A DNA stretch of 64,000 bases from Hyalella azteca (taxonomy: Eukaryota > Arthropoda > Malacostraca > Amphipoda > Hyalellidae), in the NCBI RefSeq assembly GCF_000764305.2, contig NW_025944135.1:434001-498000 (forward strand), in the 5' to 3' direction. The notes below the pieces were generated by a model. That model was not told the DNA's origin and searched no databases. It saw only the letters and a program-made list of their open reading frames with translations. The position numbers and the translations under genes are program-made. Below, in pieces: positions 1 through 11,027 of the stretch. Numbering within the stretch: the stretch's first letter is position 1; every line of letters begins with the position of its first letter.

Positions 1-310
1 CACTGTACAATATTTTAAATTAGGAATTATTTAATACTACCGAACTTAGTTAAGTCTTGCCATCCAGTCTGATGATGACGATGCGAGGGAACATATTCCG
101 CATATATGTGGGAGGGTATCTAATTTAATACTTATTACTCATGAATATAAACGTTACAACTACATGAGTTTTAGTGTTCAACGTACGATAATGATCCCTA
201 TTTGAGTAATTCATTGGAATCCCGACGACGATCAGTTAAAATTGTGAAAACATCTCTTGAAAACAATCGTAAATATGAAACTTTGTTATGAAAGATGTTT
301 TTCCGCTCAG

Positions 311-3300
311 ACAAGGGGCGTTCAGTGGGCCGTGGTGGACCAGCCTGGGGGCGACGGGCCTCTTCTTGGGTTGCGTGGTGAGCGTCAAGTTCGTGGGGCT
401 GTTCACGGTGGCCGTCGTGGGGCTGCACGCCGCGTCGCAACTCTGGCACATCTTCCCGTGGTCTTCTGCGGTAACTCTTGTCTTTTGTAATAGCGGTGCC
501 AACTTTTATTAGCCCATTAGACTTGTCTCTAATTTTGGCATTAGACCTGTCGCAGAATTTTCATAGCTTGTCTCAGGTCTCGAACATGCAACTCACTGCT
601 CCAATTTTTCCGTGCTTAACCGCTCAGCCACCTCACCAATTTTGACCAGAACTGTCGTAGGTAGCTGGGATCGAACTCACGACTCACTGCTCCAATCCTG
701 GTACTCTGAACTAGAACTGGGTAACCTAGTCTCTGGTATAATTGTATTAGTTGGCTGCTGTTATAGCTAGCAAATATTCAATGCTTATAATTCCGAATTA
801 TGGAAAAAATTGATAATGTAGCTTAAAATATGTGTGTAACTGTTTCATAGTTCCTTTATTTCTTTTCTCATACGTAGTAGCAAATATAACAAAAATTTTA
901 TAGTAACTGAACGTAGTGCTGTTACGACTGTAATTCCCCTTCACGTATAAATCATATCGTTATCAAGTTAATCTATTATTCAACAATAACATCATTCACC
1001 ACAGCCACTGCCGTTTTGAACCACTTTGGACATCAACCGCACTTAAATTTTTCGCAAATAAATAAATTAACAGAATTTACCGCACGTGTAACCACAGTTT
1101 ATTCTAAACCTAAACAACGCCAGTGGTGATCACTAGAGCGTGCCCATGTACCCACAGCTCTCACTTGGGGCCCACGTCATCGCCCGCGTGTTGTGCCTGA
1201 TAGTCGTGCCCGCCGCGGTGTACTTAGGGTGCTTCGCGGCACACGATATTCTCCTCTACAAGACGTGAGTCCCTTGGTATCCCTAGTGTCCCCTAGCATC
1301 CTTAGGATTATTATCATCCTTAGGATCCTAAGAATCCTTAGGATAGTATCCTTAGTATCCTAAGTTTCCCAAGTATCCTTAGTATACTAAGCATCCTTAG
1401 GATCCTAAGTATCCTTAGGATCCTAAGTATCCTTAGTACCCTTAGTATCCTTAGAATCCTTTGTATCCTTAGTAACCTTAGTTTCCTTAGTATCCCCAGT
1501 CCAAAAATGCCCATTTGACCATGCATCGGGTGTTTTGTTTTATATTATAACACGTACAGAGACAGAAAATTAATATAATTTTTCGTGCTGTAACGTGAAA
1601 TTATGTTCAGATGCAAATAACGTTATTTATGAATTTTCTTTTTCAAATTACTCGTTAGTTGCCATTTCAAAGCTGGAAAAAGCCCTCAACTTGGGAATGA
1701 TTAAATGTTAATAGACTCCTGCAAGATAACTACCATCAAAATAAATCATTAATAAAAAACGGATGTATCAGCGGGTGAATTATTCGCGTAATGACATCAT
1801 TTCCTAAGACTATACTCAACTCACTACGCACGATTTTTTAGGCTGATTTTTCTATCAGAGTTTTTGGGTCAAACGTTCTGAATAATTCCAGGTTCAGTGC
1901 ACACGGCAGCGAAGAAGCTGCCCTCAGTCCTGAGTACCAAATGACCCTGCAAGGAAATGTCCTGCACAACGGCAGTTACTCTCCTCGTGAGTTGTTTCAC
2001 TTGAAATTTAAAGTCTCTATGACTTAATTTTTTGATGTGGGATTTTACCTCCTCGTAGGCTGGGCAATACTCTGCTGCATTAACTCCTAAACTCTGATGA
2101 TGCCATCGATATGTGATTGCATATCGTGACCTTGAAAAAGAATGTTATCCTGATAATGCAACGCTGCATTTTCATTTTACTCTATGATGGCAGGTGGGAC
2201 TAAAAAACCGCTGGAGACTATTTTTATCTAACGCATTTCCGTAGGAATCACAAATCCTAAACCATAATTATTCTCCATTTTTTATGCTCGCTTTTCTATC
2301 ATCGAGTTATCTTTCTCAAAAGTGATGACGCTCCAACGCATCGGATGCTTAGAGCGTTTGTAGTCCAGATATGCGATTAATTGATTTATTTATAACAATA
2401 TCATATTGGATTTCGTATTATTACCTTTGTATTTTGAAGAGGTTGTTTACGGAGGCTTGATAACGCTTCGAAACGACCGTCTGGCGGGACCTTATCTCCA
2501 CTCCCACAACCTAACTTATCCTGAGAAACACGCCCCAGGCAAGAAGCAACAAGTCACGGGATACAGAGCTAAGGATCACAACAACCTCTTGTGAGTAGTG
2601 ACGTCTCATGCTAGTTAATTAGTTACTGATGGGGTTTTGTGGACTTGAATGGGCAGTAATTCAAACGATACAGGGCTAAGACCACAATTAGCAACCTCGT
2701 GCGAGTAAAGGCATCCATTGCCAATTATTAATTGATGGTGTATTCTGTGTCAGTATTGTTTGATAAGTAATTTATACCCTAATTTATTATTTAATTATCA
2801 TTTATTACTGTTTTACTTATAACATATATCCTATACCCTAATTAAGCAAGTTTCTTATTTTAATAGTTCTGCTATTGTTTGTCAAGAATTCAACTTACCC
2901 GAGTTGAGCCGAACTTGATTAAAATGCTGCTTTGCCCATCCATTGTCATAGCCACGAGTTAATGATGAACAGTGTTCGCGCTTTTGATTACAATGCACAC
3001 AGCGATATACTTGGCATCATTATCATCTGAGGTATTTGTCGGCTCCAGGATTTGTATGACATGACAGCTGTACCCAAAAATTTAGTTAGTTTTCATAAAT
3101 CGCTTAAATGAAATGAACAAGTTTTTTGGCTTGTTTGGAATTCAATGGGTTGATAATTTTTTATTTATGCGACCATAAAAACAATTCTTTTTAAAATCAA
3201 TTTCCTTGAAAATATTCTATAAATCATTCATCGTTACCTCAATCGTTTAAATTCTTTTGATGGATATTACTTCCAATTGACCAGACCCCAGCTATTCGTC

Positions 3301-6300
3301 TACAAGAATTTATTTTCTTTTCAAATTGATTCCCTTAAATATATTCTACAAATTACAAAGTAATCAAAACTTTAATTGATATAATTCTTCTGCCGGAAGT
3401 TACATCCTATTGACGATCCGGACACACATGCTGCACGTCCACAAAAAAACTATTATCTGCCTAAATTGATTACCGTTAATGTACCTAACATATTAAGCCT
3501 TAATCATGACGTCAATTGATTTACTTTTCAGCCGGATATTATACCCAATTGATGATCCGGACAGCCCGGCTCAGGTTTACTCGGACGGTCCGGAAAGCGT
3601 CCGTGACGGAGACTACGTCCGCCTCTTCCACCCGCTGACCAACACCTCGCTGGCCGTGGCCCCGCTTAGCGCCTTCGTCGTGCGCAAGCACAAACTGGTC
3701 TATGCGGACCATTACGTGTGTATTGACATTCAATGAAATCATTATAGAATACATTATAAATCGCTAAGATTTTCGACACGAAAATCTCAGATTTTCGACA
3801 CAAAGATCTTAGATTTTCGACACAAAGATTTTATATTTTCGACAAGAAAATCTTAGATTTTCGACACGATTAAAATGACACGATTTTTTGTTCGCTTAGA
3901 TTTTCGACACGAAAATCTATGATAAAGGTAACTAACTGTGATTGTAGTTCTTTACCTATATTTGCTGGTAAGGATGACGCGTATATACGTCATAATTTAT
4001 GAAACTGAGATTTATAGTGCTGAGATTTCAAACTAAGGCCTGGATAATCAATGGGTTTATTATGCAATACGATTGAGGAAGACACTGCTTGATAATTATT
4101 GTTCAGTTCAATGATTGATTTTAAAATTATAACAGTTTTAGATTGAGGTCACACAAAAGGATATACGGAGAAACTTATCATTAAATCCTTCGCAGACGCT
4201 GCAGCAGCCTCCCGCTGAGAACTATAATCCTTTACTGGGGAATACTCCTGACGACATGAGTCACGGTGAGCCATAATGTGCATGGAAAACATGATGTTTT
4301 TTTGAGAGCCGGAAGCTATGAAAACATTTTTTTTAAACGTTTTATTTTCTTACGAACTAATCTAAATTTTCATAATCAATTTCTACTGAGTAAATTTTTT
4401 TTAACTTTAACCTGATTTTTTTTATGTTTTTGACGATGAAAACGTCAAATATTTTGATGTTTTTGACGATAAAATATTAAAGGGTGAATTTACCATGAGT
4501 ATTCTATTTGCTTCAAATTCTTGGAAAATTTAAATGAAATTGAAAATAAATTATCCATAAAATTTTCAATTCATTCATTTCAGAGCCACCTTCATCCCAT
4601 AACTGGAAAATCGTAGTAGCAGAAGAAGACAAAATATTGCACAAAATTCTGCTTCAGCACCCGCATGGAACAACAGAAAATAACCCCGCCCTCGAGCCTC
4701 TCCGGACCCGCTTCTCACTCATCAACCTAGAGTTTGGCTGCGCGCTCACCTGGTCTCTCGAGAAACTCGGAGCCAAATGGTGAACATATTTCTTAGAAAA
4801 TATTACTCTGAATTGATCGCAGAAAATATTGCTCTGAAGCTTTGCGAATGAACACAAATAATGGGAGTCTATAGAACTTCATATGTTACTCATGTGGCAA
4901 CTTTTTTCTGCTTTATTTTGTAACTAACAGGTTAGCATTGCATTGCATAGTGACACACTTTCCCTTTTATCCAGTAGTGGGTCAAATTGTGGAAATAGTG
5001 ACACACTTTATCATTTATCCAGTAGTGGGTCATATTGTTCAAATAGTGCCACATTTTCTCACTTATCCAGTAGTGGGTCATATTGTGCAAAAAGTGACAC
5101 ACTTTCTCTTTTATCCAGTACTGGGTCATGTTGTCCAAAAAGTGCCATAGTTTCTTAACTTCAATAAGAGCAGAGATCGAATGAAGCATTTATTCGTATT
5201 TTTTTCGGGATGGTTTATGATATTGACCACAAGGCCAAAAAATGCATCGCTATTTGAAGAAAGTTCTTCTTACTTCTCTGAGTTGATCATTGCAGAACAT
5301 GATTTCATTAGGAATAATTTTTACGCGGTTTTGCATCATATTTGAGATCGTTTTCAACTTGTTTTTTTTTATCAATATTTTCGTCAATGTTACATTTTAT
5401 ACCTCCAACGTAATTCGTGGTCCGTGCCACATATCTAATGAAACTGAAAATGTAAATTAAGAAAAATTACTTATATACATCACATCCTCGAATCAGAAAT
5501 TATCCTTTTTAAATCGAAATAATAATTTTGAGACCTGATTTCATCAATTCCTTTAAAAAAAATTTTTTATTGAAAGTAATTATTTGGGAATATTATCTTA
5601 TTTATCAGTAACTTTAATTAGAAATTAAATATTTTTTTATTTTTACAGGGCCGAAGGCCAGGAGGAAATTACATGCAGCAAAAACCTCAAGGCACCGGAA
5701 GCTTTGTGGCGCATCGAGGCAAATCACAACCCCTACAACAACCACAGTTAGTGCTGGTAGCTCACAGTTGGTGCTGGTAGCTCTCAACCCCTACAACAAC
5801 CACAGTTAGTGCAGGTAGCTCTCAACCCCTACAACAACCACAGTTAGTGCACACAGTTAGTGCTGGTAGCTCTCAACCCCTACAACAACCACAGTTAGTG
5901 CAGGTAGCTCTTAACCCCTACAACAACAACAGTTAGTGCGGGTAGCCCTTGGTCCGGTTAGCGTAATATTTCTTCTTCTATTATGTAGCATTTATAAAGT
6001 AATAAAGTAATAAAGGAATAAAAAATAATATGTAGGTAGAAGCAAAATTTTTAAACCCAAATCCGTATCACACAGGTACCACCTTCAGTAGCAAAACTAA
6101 AAAAATATTTCAACATGCAATAACCAATAACTTTTTTTTAATATCTTCGTAATTGATAAGTTTAATTCTTATTAAATCCCGAATCCCAGGATAGTTCTAT
6201 ATAATTTTCTTTATTTTTTCATCTCTGATGCATTTTTTGCAGACGTGAGTGCCAGGGAGTTGACACAGCCACTCTCAGCGTTAGGTCGTCTCGTAGAGAC

Positions 6301-8303
6301 TCACCTGCTCATGCACTGGACCAACGGTCACCTCAAACCTGACCCCGCCGAGCTGTACAGCCCCTTCTACCACCGGCCCTGGATGTGGCCAATTGTCTAT
6401 AAGGTACCCCACTTATAGGCTATACAAGATCTGTATTATATACAAGATCTTGAATTGCATGCAAGATCTTGTATTGATCTTGTATGCAATGAGATCTTGC
6501 TATACACAGAATACACAGATCTTATATACAAGATCTGTGTATTGCAAGGTCAGTAGGACTCGGCTCGTCCAACCCTCTTCCTACTCTCGGGCGAATATAA
6601 AGTCGGAAAAATAAGATTCTGGATAGAAACTGATTTTGGTCTGTTGGCAAAGCAGACCCAGAATGATTTCGCGCCCAGTGTAGTACGTATTTGGCCGAAG
6701 CCTAGCTAGTCAGTCCCCAAATTTTGATAGGGTCCAAATTTCTTATTTCCTATCTCGTAATTTTGAATCTCTTCATCCCGAATATCGTATTCCCAAATCC
6801 AGTCAATGCTTTTTTAATCTAATGTACATTTTTTTCCAATAAAGTGCCTGCAGTTCCTACCAATACTTAGCTTGTTCCTCCCAGCTAACCCTCATTTTAA
6901 CATTCTAAGGAAAATAAGTTTTCAAGATTGAATAAAATTGATTTTGGAAATAACATTTGAATTTCATAGTCACTCTTCCCTCCTTTCTATTTTGCAATAC
7001 CTGTTGATTAAGCCAATAAGTGTAAGAAATGAAAAAAATGCCCATCTCAGCCATGACACGTAGGCGCGTATCCTGGAGATGTAGCTCTATTTGACATCTA
7101 ACGTTTTCAACGGCATTCCAAAGTAAAACCATATAATTTATAATCCATAACTTAAATTTCAATATTATTTCCCATTATTTAAATGTCATTCTGCCATGCG
7201 CTTATTATTATTCGATTGAAATTGATACGTTTTTAATGTTACTTAGCCCGTTTATCGACGTTTCCATTAGAATTGTTGTAAATTCACGTGGCATTTTCTT
7301 TGATTTATTTACTTCGATGAGTTTTAAATAACATTCAATTAACCTAACCTGATCCGTAATCGGAGCCGTGCTTTTATCATATACCATTTACGACTTTTTA
7401 TATTTACATTCAAAGAATTTTCGTGATAATTTCATGTACTATTTACATTATTTCATATGCCATTACATGCAAACAATTTCCGCAGTCGCAGCCGTGGTAC
7501 GACGTGAACTTCCGTATAGTGTTACTGGGCAACCCTCTACTGATCTGGCTGAGCACCGCAGCCGTCGTCGCTGCCGCGGCGCTGCTGCTGCTCAGAGCCT
7601 TCAGGCGTAGACGGTGTCCCAGGCACCGCCTCCCTCAGGGTGAGGTGTTCCGGTTACTCACTTAGAAATGGGTCATGCTGTCTAAATTGTGACACACTTC
7701 ATGCACGTAGCACTGGTGCGCTTCTCTGCCGAACCAAACTGGGCACGCGATGACCCACACTAAGACAAGAAATGCATCGATATTGGACAGACCCTCGCTC
7801 ATTCCTCTGAGTGTGTTCTACCTCCCGGGGCCATACTTTCAAAACTCGCTAAGTGAACGTAAGTATTTACGCTCTATTTTCTTGTCTATGATTGGTGGAT
7901 TTTGCTCGAAATGCCTCAATGATTGGCTGATGAGCTTAAGATCTCTTAACTTTTTTTGAAAGTATGGTCCCCGGTTAGGAAATCCTAGAGTGTGTGATTA
8001 ATTTCAGTCGAAAATAAAATTTAATAAGGCATTCAGAGCTGGACATTTTTTCACACCTGTTCTCGGTCAAAGTTTTTATTCTGATATACTTCTGGTACTA
8101 AAGAAATCATTAAATCCTTCTCATAATTTCTTTCTATAATTTCATTATCCTACATTTTCATTATCCTGGTGGCGCCTTCAGTTTTTATATCGTGTAACTG
8201 ATAAATGAATAACAGAATAAATTATTTAAGATTGATTTTTTATACAGAAGAACTGACGTTGGAATACTGGTGTCGGTGGCTGCTGGTGGCATACCTCCTG
8301 CAC
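311..8303 (+). CDS. POMT2: Protein O-mannosyltransferase 2, partial (5' exons outside window; 3' end lost at an adapter)
   Basis: ER-membrane enzyme that, with POMT1, transfers mannose from dolichyl-phosphate mannose to Ser/Thr of proteins such as dystroglycan. Exons with AG/GT borders: 311-470, 1158-1264, 1892-1986, 2440-2590, 3532-3715, 4196-4265, 4584-4779, 5649-5746, 6243-6403, 7486-7639, 8248-8303. All phases agree, giving 477 uninterrupted residues. Exons 1-2 encode hydrophobic segments (VKFVGLF, ARVLCLIVVP). Exons 4-8 encode the MIR repeats (YLHSHNLTYPE, QQVTGY, KDHNN, LWRIEANHN). Exons 9-10 give RPWMWPIVYK and FRIVLLGNPLLIW, then a C-terminal membrane helix. From family knowledge, YLHSH..YPE, QQQVT.Y and LLGNP fit POMT2 better than POMT1. 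The N-terminal catalytic loop is not in the window. Exon 11 runs straight into adapter DNA, so the last membrane helices are missing. POMT2 rather than POMT1 is likely but not certain. Confidence 0.88.
571..705 (-). repeat. tRNA-derived SINE copy
   Basis: Read on the minus strand, this has a pol III A-box-like stretch (GTGGCTGAGCGGTTAAGC) followed by a B-box-like stretch (GCATGTTCGAGACC), preceded by a second B-box-like GAGTTCGATCCC. It resembles the SINEs at 31140-31245 and 44685-44900. It lies in a POMT2 intron. The tRNA type (Ser/Leu-like) is inferred. Confidence 0.6.
1268..1512. repeat. Degenerate minisatellite of about 9-bp units
   Basis: Imperfect repetition of TATCCTTAG and its near-complement CCTAAG, so the array is partly self-complementary (TCCTTAGGATCCTAAG). 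It sits just after the donor of POMT2 exon 2. It creates a Leu-Arg-Ile repeat reading frame on the minus strand that is not a gene. Confidence 0.8.
3768..3922. repeat. Tandem palindromic 20-23 bp repeat
   Basis: Six or so copies of AGATTTTCGACACGAAAATC-like units. Each can fold on itself (AGATTTTCG pairs with CGAAAATCT). It lies in a POMT2 intron, close after the donor of the exon ending at 3715. Confidence 0.75.
4949..5140. repeat. 48-bp minisatellite, exactly 4 copies
   Basis: Units start at 4949, 4997, 5045 and 5093, and a fifth partial unit begins at 5141. Each carries ATCCAGTAGTGGGTCA and a short AAATAGTGACACA-like end. The same end motif appears at the tips of other repeats in the window (7668, 13094, 55500), so this looks like internal amplification of one transposon terminus. 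The 48-bp period keeps frames open on both strands without coding. Confidence 0.8.
5727..5944 (+). repeat. 38-bp tandem array that copies an exon end with its splice donor
   Basis: The last 20 bases of the POMT2 exon 5649-5746 and the first 18 bases of its intron (CCCTACAACAACCACA|GTTAGTG) recur in the intron near 5788, 5826, 5877 and 5915. Between some copies there are shorter duplications (CACAGTTAGTGCTGGTAGCT). Each copy keeps ACA|GTTAGT, so at least five equivalent 5' splice sites stand in a row. A 38-bp step is not a multiple of 3, so use of a downstream donor would usually shift frame. Confidence 0.85.
6405..6550. repeat. AAGATCTT-rich palindromic repeat
   Basis: At least six occurrences of (A)CAAGATCT(T/G) in both orientations, with TGCATGCAAGATCTTGTAT and ATATACAAGATCTGTGTAT. 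It lies directly after the donor of POMT2 exon 6243-6403. No coding or RNA signal recognised. Confidence 0.6.
7668..7800. repeat. Inverted-end repeat, family A (short copy)
   Basis: The left end has GGGTCATGCTGTCTAAATTGTGACACA and the right end AAATGCATCGATATTGGACAG. These are roughly inverted relative to each other (TCCAAATAG.GA..CACA type). The same ends occur at 4949-5260, 13094-13387 and 55500-56262. It is a small non-autonomous DNA element or its remnant in the last POMT2 intron. Confidence 0.5.
7825..7974. mobile_element. MITE family B, 150 bp
   Basis: Ends CCGGGGCCATACTTTC and GAAAGTATGGTCCCCGG are inverted copies with one indel. A near-identical element lies in opposite orientation at 63279-63431, and an expanded relative occupies 23876-25013. 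No coding capacity. No clear target duplication was found. Confidence 0.75.
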
Positions 8304-8341
8304 CTGTCTCTTATACACATCTAGATGTGTATAAGAGACAG
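8304..8341. other. Illumina Nextera mate-pair junction adapter (artefact)
   Basis: A perfect 38-bp sequence made of the 19-base Tn5 mosaic end AGATGTGTATAAGAGACAG preceded by its reverse complement. This is the circularisation junction left in Nextera mate-pair libraries, not genomic DNA. It interrupts POMT2 exon 8248-8303 in mid-codon series. Confidence 0.98.
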
Positions 8342-8413
8342 CTGTCATCTGATCCAGCACTGTCATCTGATCCAGCATTGCCATCTGATCCATCATTTTC
8401 ATCTGATCCAGCA
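8342..8413. repeat. 18-bp minisatellite, 4 copies
   Basis: Four units of the type CTGTCATCTGATCCAGCA begin right at the adapter edge. Frames are open on both strands because 18 is a multiple of 3. The sequence after it to about 8700 (AATAAA at 8711) does not continue POMT2. A short cysteine-containing frame at 8472-8672 is not recognisable as a gene. Confidence 0.7.
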
Positions 8414-8704
8414 CTGTTGTTGTTCTATTTATTCGCACTAAATCGTCGGCCACCGAAAGCCAGTTAGGCATTTGATCCAAACTTGCAGTATTTATGTTGG
8501 AAGGAATTTGTATGTAAGTCACAAATTAACTGGCTGGTATCCTGACAACGGTTATGATAGAAAAGAAGAATGCGTACGGAGCTGCTTAACACGAAAAATG
8601 CGTTTCGTGTATTTGGGTTATTGTCTGGAAGCTTTCATTCTCCTCAAAGGTCTTTCTCTTTCATACTTTTAACCAACCAGATTGTGTACAAATTAAATGC
8701 TGTT

Positions 8705-10600
8705 TTCTCTAATAAAGAAATAATTGAAAGAGCGTGATCTTTACTTCTATGTATTTGTAGCGGGCCTATGAAAGAACCGGCTGAAAGTACTAATATATTT
8801 AAAACTGTTTGTCATTTATTTACCTTGTATATTTCATATGTTTAGATAAATTCGAGGAACAATAATTAAATTCAAAGATAAACTTTTTGCAATAATTCCT
8901 GAGATTGATCTTACTTAATTTGAGCGTAAGATCGATCATAAGCTGCCGTTTGTTTCTGTGTGTATAAGTTATCAACATTCATCCGTCAGCAACAGAACAC
9001 AGGTAGAAAATTAAGTCTTAAGCGCCTATTAATTAAATAATTAAAATGTTGGTTCTGCATTTCTTAATGCTTCTGTCGAGTATATTTCAATTAAATCATC
9101 ATTGAATTTCGGGTTAAATAGAATATAAAATAAAAAATTCGATGCAATTTAATCAGTATGAAACAATTTTGGAAGACTAAAAGGCCTAATTGCATTCAAG
9201 TATGATCGTGCTAGCTGTTTGCTATGATCTGTGAATGCGACACGATGATGAAAATGTATGAGAATAGCTGCAATTACATGAATAAAAAACTTATCTTTAT
9301 TATTTTTTAAAGCCTTCATCATCGCAACTAACTTGACTTGCAATGCAATTTATAAACAAAGCAAACTACGAATAAGTAATCTTCACACAATCAATGCAAA
9401 AAAGATCAACACAGTATGCTATATAAGCCCTGAATTATTCATGTATCCTTTATAGGATACATAATTATTTATATTTATGTACATAAATTATACATATTTA
9501 TGTATCCATCCTTTAAAGGAGCAGGCGTCACATCGCACCTCAGAGGAGAGGGTATTGATGGCCTGAAAACTTGAAAAAATCTAATGAAAAACGGAAAAAT
9601 TCATCAGGTCACCATCATCATAATAACATCAGGTCACCATCATCATGAAATATCATCTGGTACAGGTGAAATAAAATCGCATTTATATTAATCCAAAAGC
9701 GCAGCAGCCATGAAAGCTTCTGTACATCAAATTTGTGCTCACGTGAAGCGATAATAAAATAACAATAAACTATCTGTTCCTTTACAATTATTTATACCAG
9801 CGTTTCCCTAAGTGGACAATATTGCTATAAATAATTGAAGTAATTAAACATAAGCATAGATCCGTGTTAAAAATAAAAATATGTAAAAAAAAATTGCAGG
9901 AGAAGTGCATTTTTATATGCAAAAATTCGACTGGGTTTAATTGAAACATTTTCCATTCTAAAATACGGTAGCTTAACAGCAATAAAACGGATCTTCAATG
10001 CTGTACGTTAACGCTGGGAAATATATATGTTTTGGCATTTATTACAGCGATAGTTTATAGTTCAATTGCAGGATCAGATTTACATTCAACTGCAAGAAAC
10101 CACGCTAAACTACGAACCAAGAAAATTTAGACTGGGTACGAACAAATAATTAAAGGATAGAAATTGAAAAATTAATTTGGTAAAAATAGCAAACAAAATT
10201 GAACTTAGATAACTGTAATTGAAGCTTTAGTGTTGAGCAGAGTTTGTTGTATCACAGTTCTTTGTTTATCTACACATAAACATTTGAATAGATCACGAAC
10301 TAGTGGATCCGGCTTCACTTATTATTCACAAATATAATGCGGTACGATTAAGAAATTCATACCTTATAGAACTGCGAAGCTTACATTTTCAGCGTTGAGA
10401 AAGCTTGGCTTGTCTCAAAAGCATGGGAATCGCTTAAACAGTTATGCATAGATACCAAGCCATTCACATTAAGGTTTAAAGGCAATAACAGAGATGTTTA
10501 AAAAAAATTCCCACTTGAAAAACTGTCATTATTATTGAAATCAAAATATTCATTGAATGATCACAGTAATCTAGAGTAACGGCATTTAACATTAAGAGGA
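8705..10600. other. AT-rich intergenic DNA without a gene
   Basis: No exon-like segment was seen. It holds a poly(A)-signal-like AATAAAG near 8711, a perfect hairpin ATGTATCC-TTTATA-GGATACAT at 9441-9462 in an AT palindrome cluster, and a doubled ATCAGGTCACCATCATCAT at about 9603-9648. Confidence 0.6.
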
Positions 10601-11027
10601 TACGGCTGTCGACTGAATCACGCAGCCTAGAAGGACCAGCATAGCGAAGGCAACCGCCTGCATGTGTGAAGGTCGGGACAGAGTCGTGGAGGAGTTGCAT
10701 TTATCACCATGACACACGCACGCCTCCTAGCAAGAACAGCAGAGCGAGGGCGGCCGCCTGTATGTGTGAGAGTCGCGACAGAGTCGTGGAGGAGTTGCAC
10801 TTAGTACCGCGACACACGCACGCCTTCTAGTAGGAACAGCAGAGCGGTGGCGGCCGCCTGCAGGTGTGAGGGTCGCGACAGAGTCGTGGAGGAGTTGCAC
10901 TTAGTACCGCGACACACGCACGCCTCCTAGCAGGAACAGCAGAGCGAGGGCGACCGCCTGTATGTGTGAGGGTCGCGACAGAGTCGTGGAGGAGTTGCAC
11001 AAATCAAATTGACACACGCACGCCTCC
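10601..11027 (-). repeat. 100-bp tandem repeat: four copies of the Ly6 3' coding end
   Basis: Exact 100-bp register at 10601, 10701, 10801 and 10901; the start of a further unit is the coding stretch to 11027. On the minus strand each unit encodes EACVC....CN, SSTTLSR and a hydrophobic tail. Copy 1 reads CVCQFDLCN, copies 2 and 3 read CVCRGTKCN, and copy 4 reads CVCHGDKCN with a unique ending VIQSTAVSS before a stop. In copies 1 and 2 the stop comes from the next unit read in a shifted frame (GVRVSRY*); in copy 3 it is VSW*. See the Ly6 gene entry. Confidence 0.9.

Noticed and set aside
1338..1526. Leu-Arg-Ile repeat frame on the minus strand
   Set aside because: Translation of a short degenerate minisatellite.
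4932..5189. Open frames on both strands over the 48-bp repeat
   Set aside because: Produced by a period divisible by three; intronic minisatellite.
8472..8672. 66-codon frame with RKEECVRSC, faintly like a cysteine segment of DEG/ENaC channels
   Set aside because: Cysteine spacing does not fit the family, there is a GTAAGT inside the frame, and the region follows an adapter join.
10298..10870. Vector-like ACTAGTGGATCC (10298) and GCGGTGGCGGCCGC (10844) resembling a cloning polylinker
   Set aside because: The second motif is a natural variant of the 100-bp Ly6 repeat, and the first is only 12 bases with no further vector sequence.
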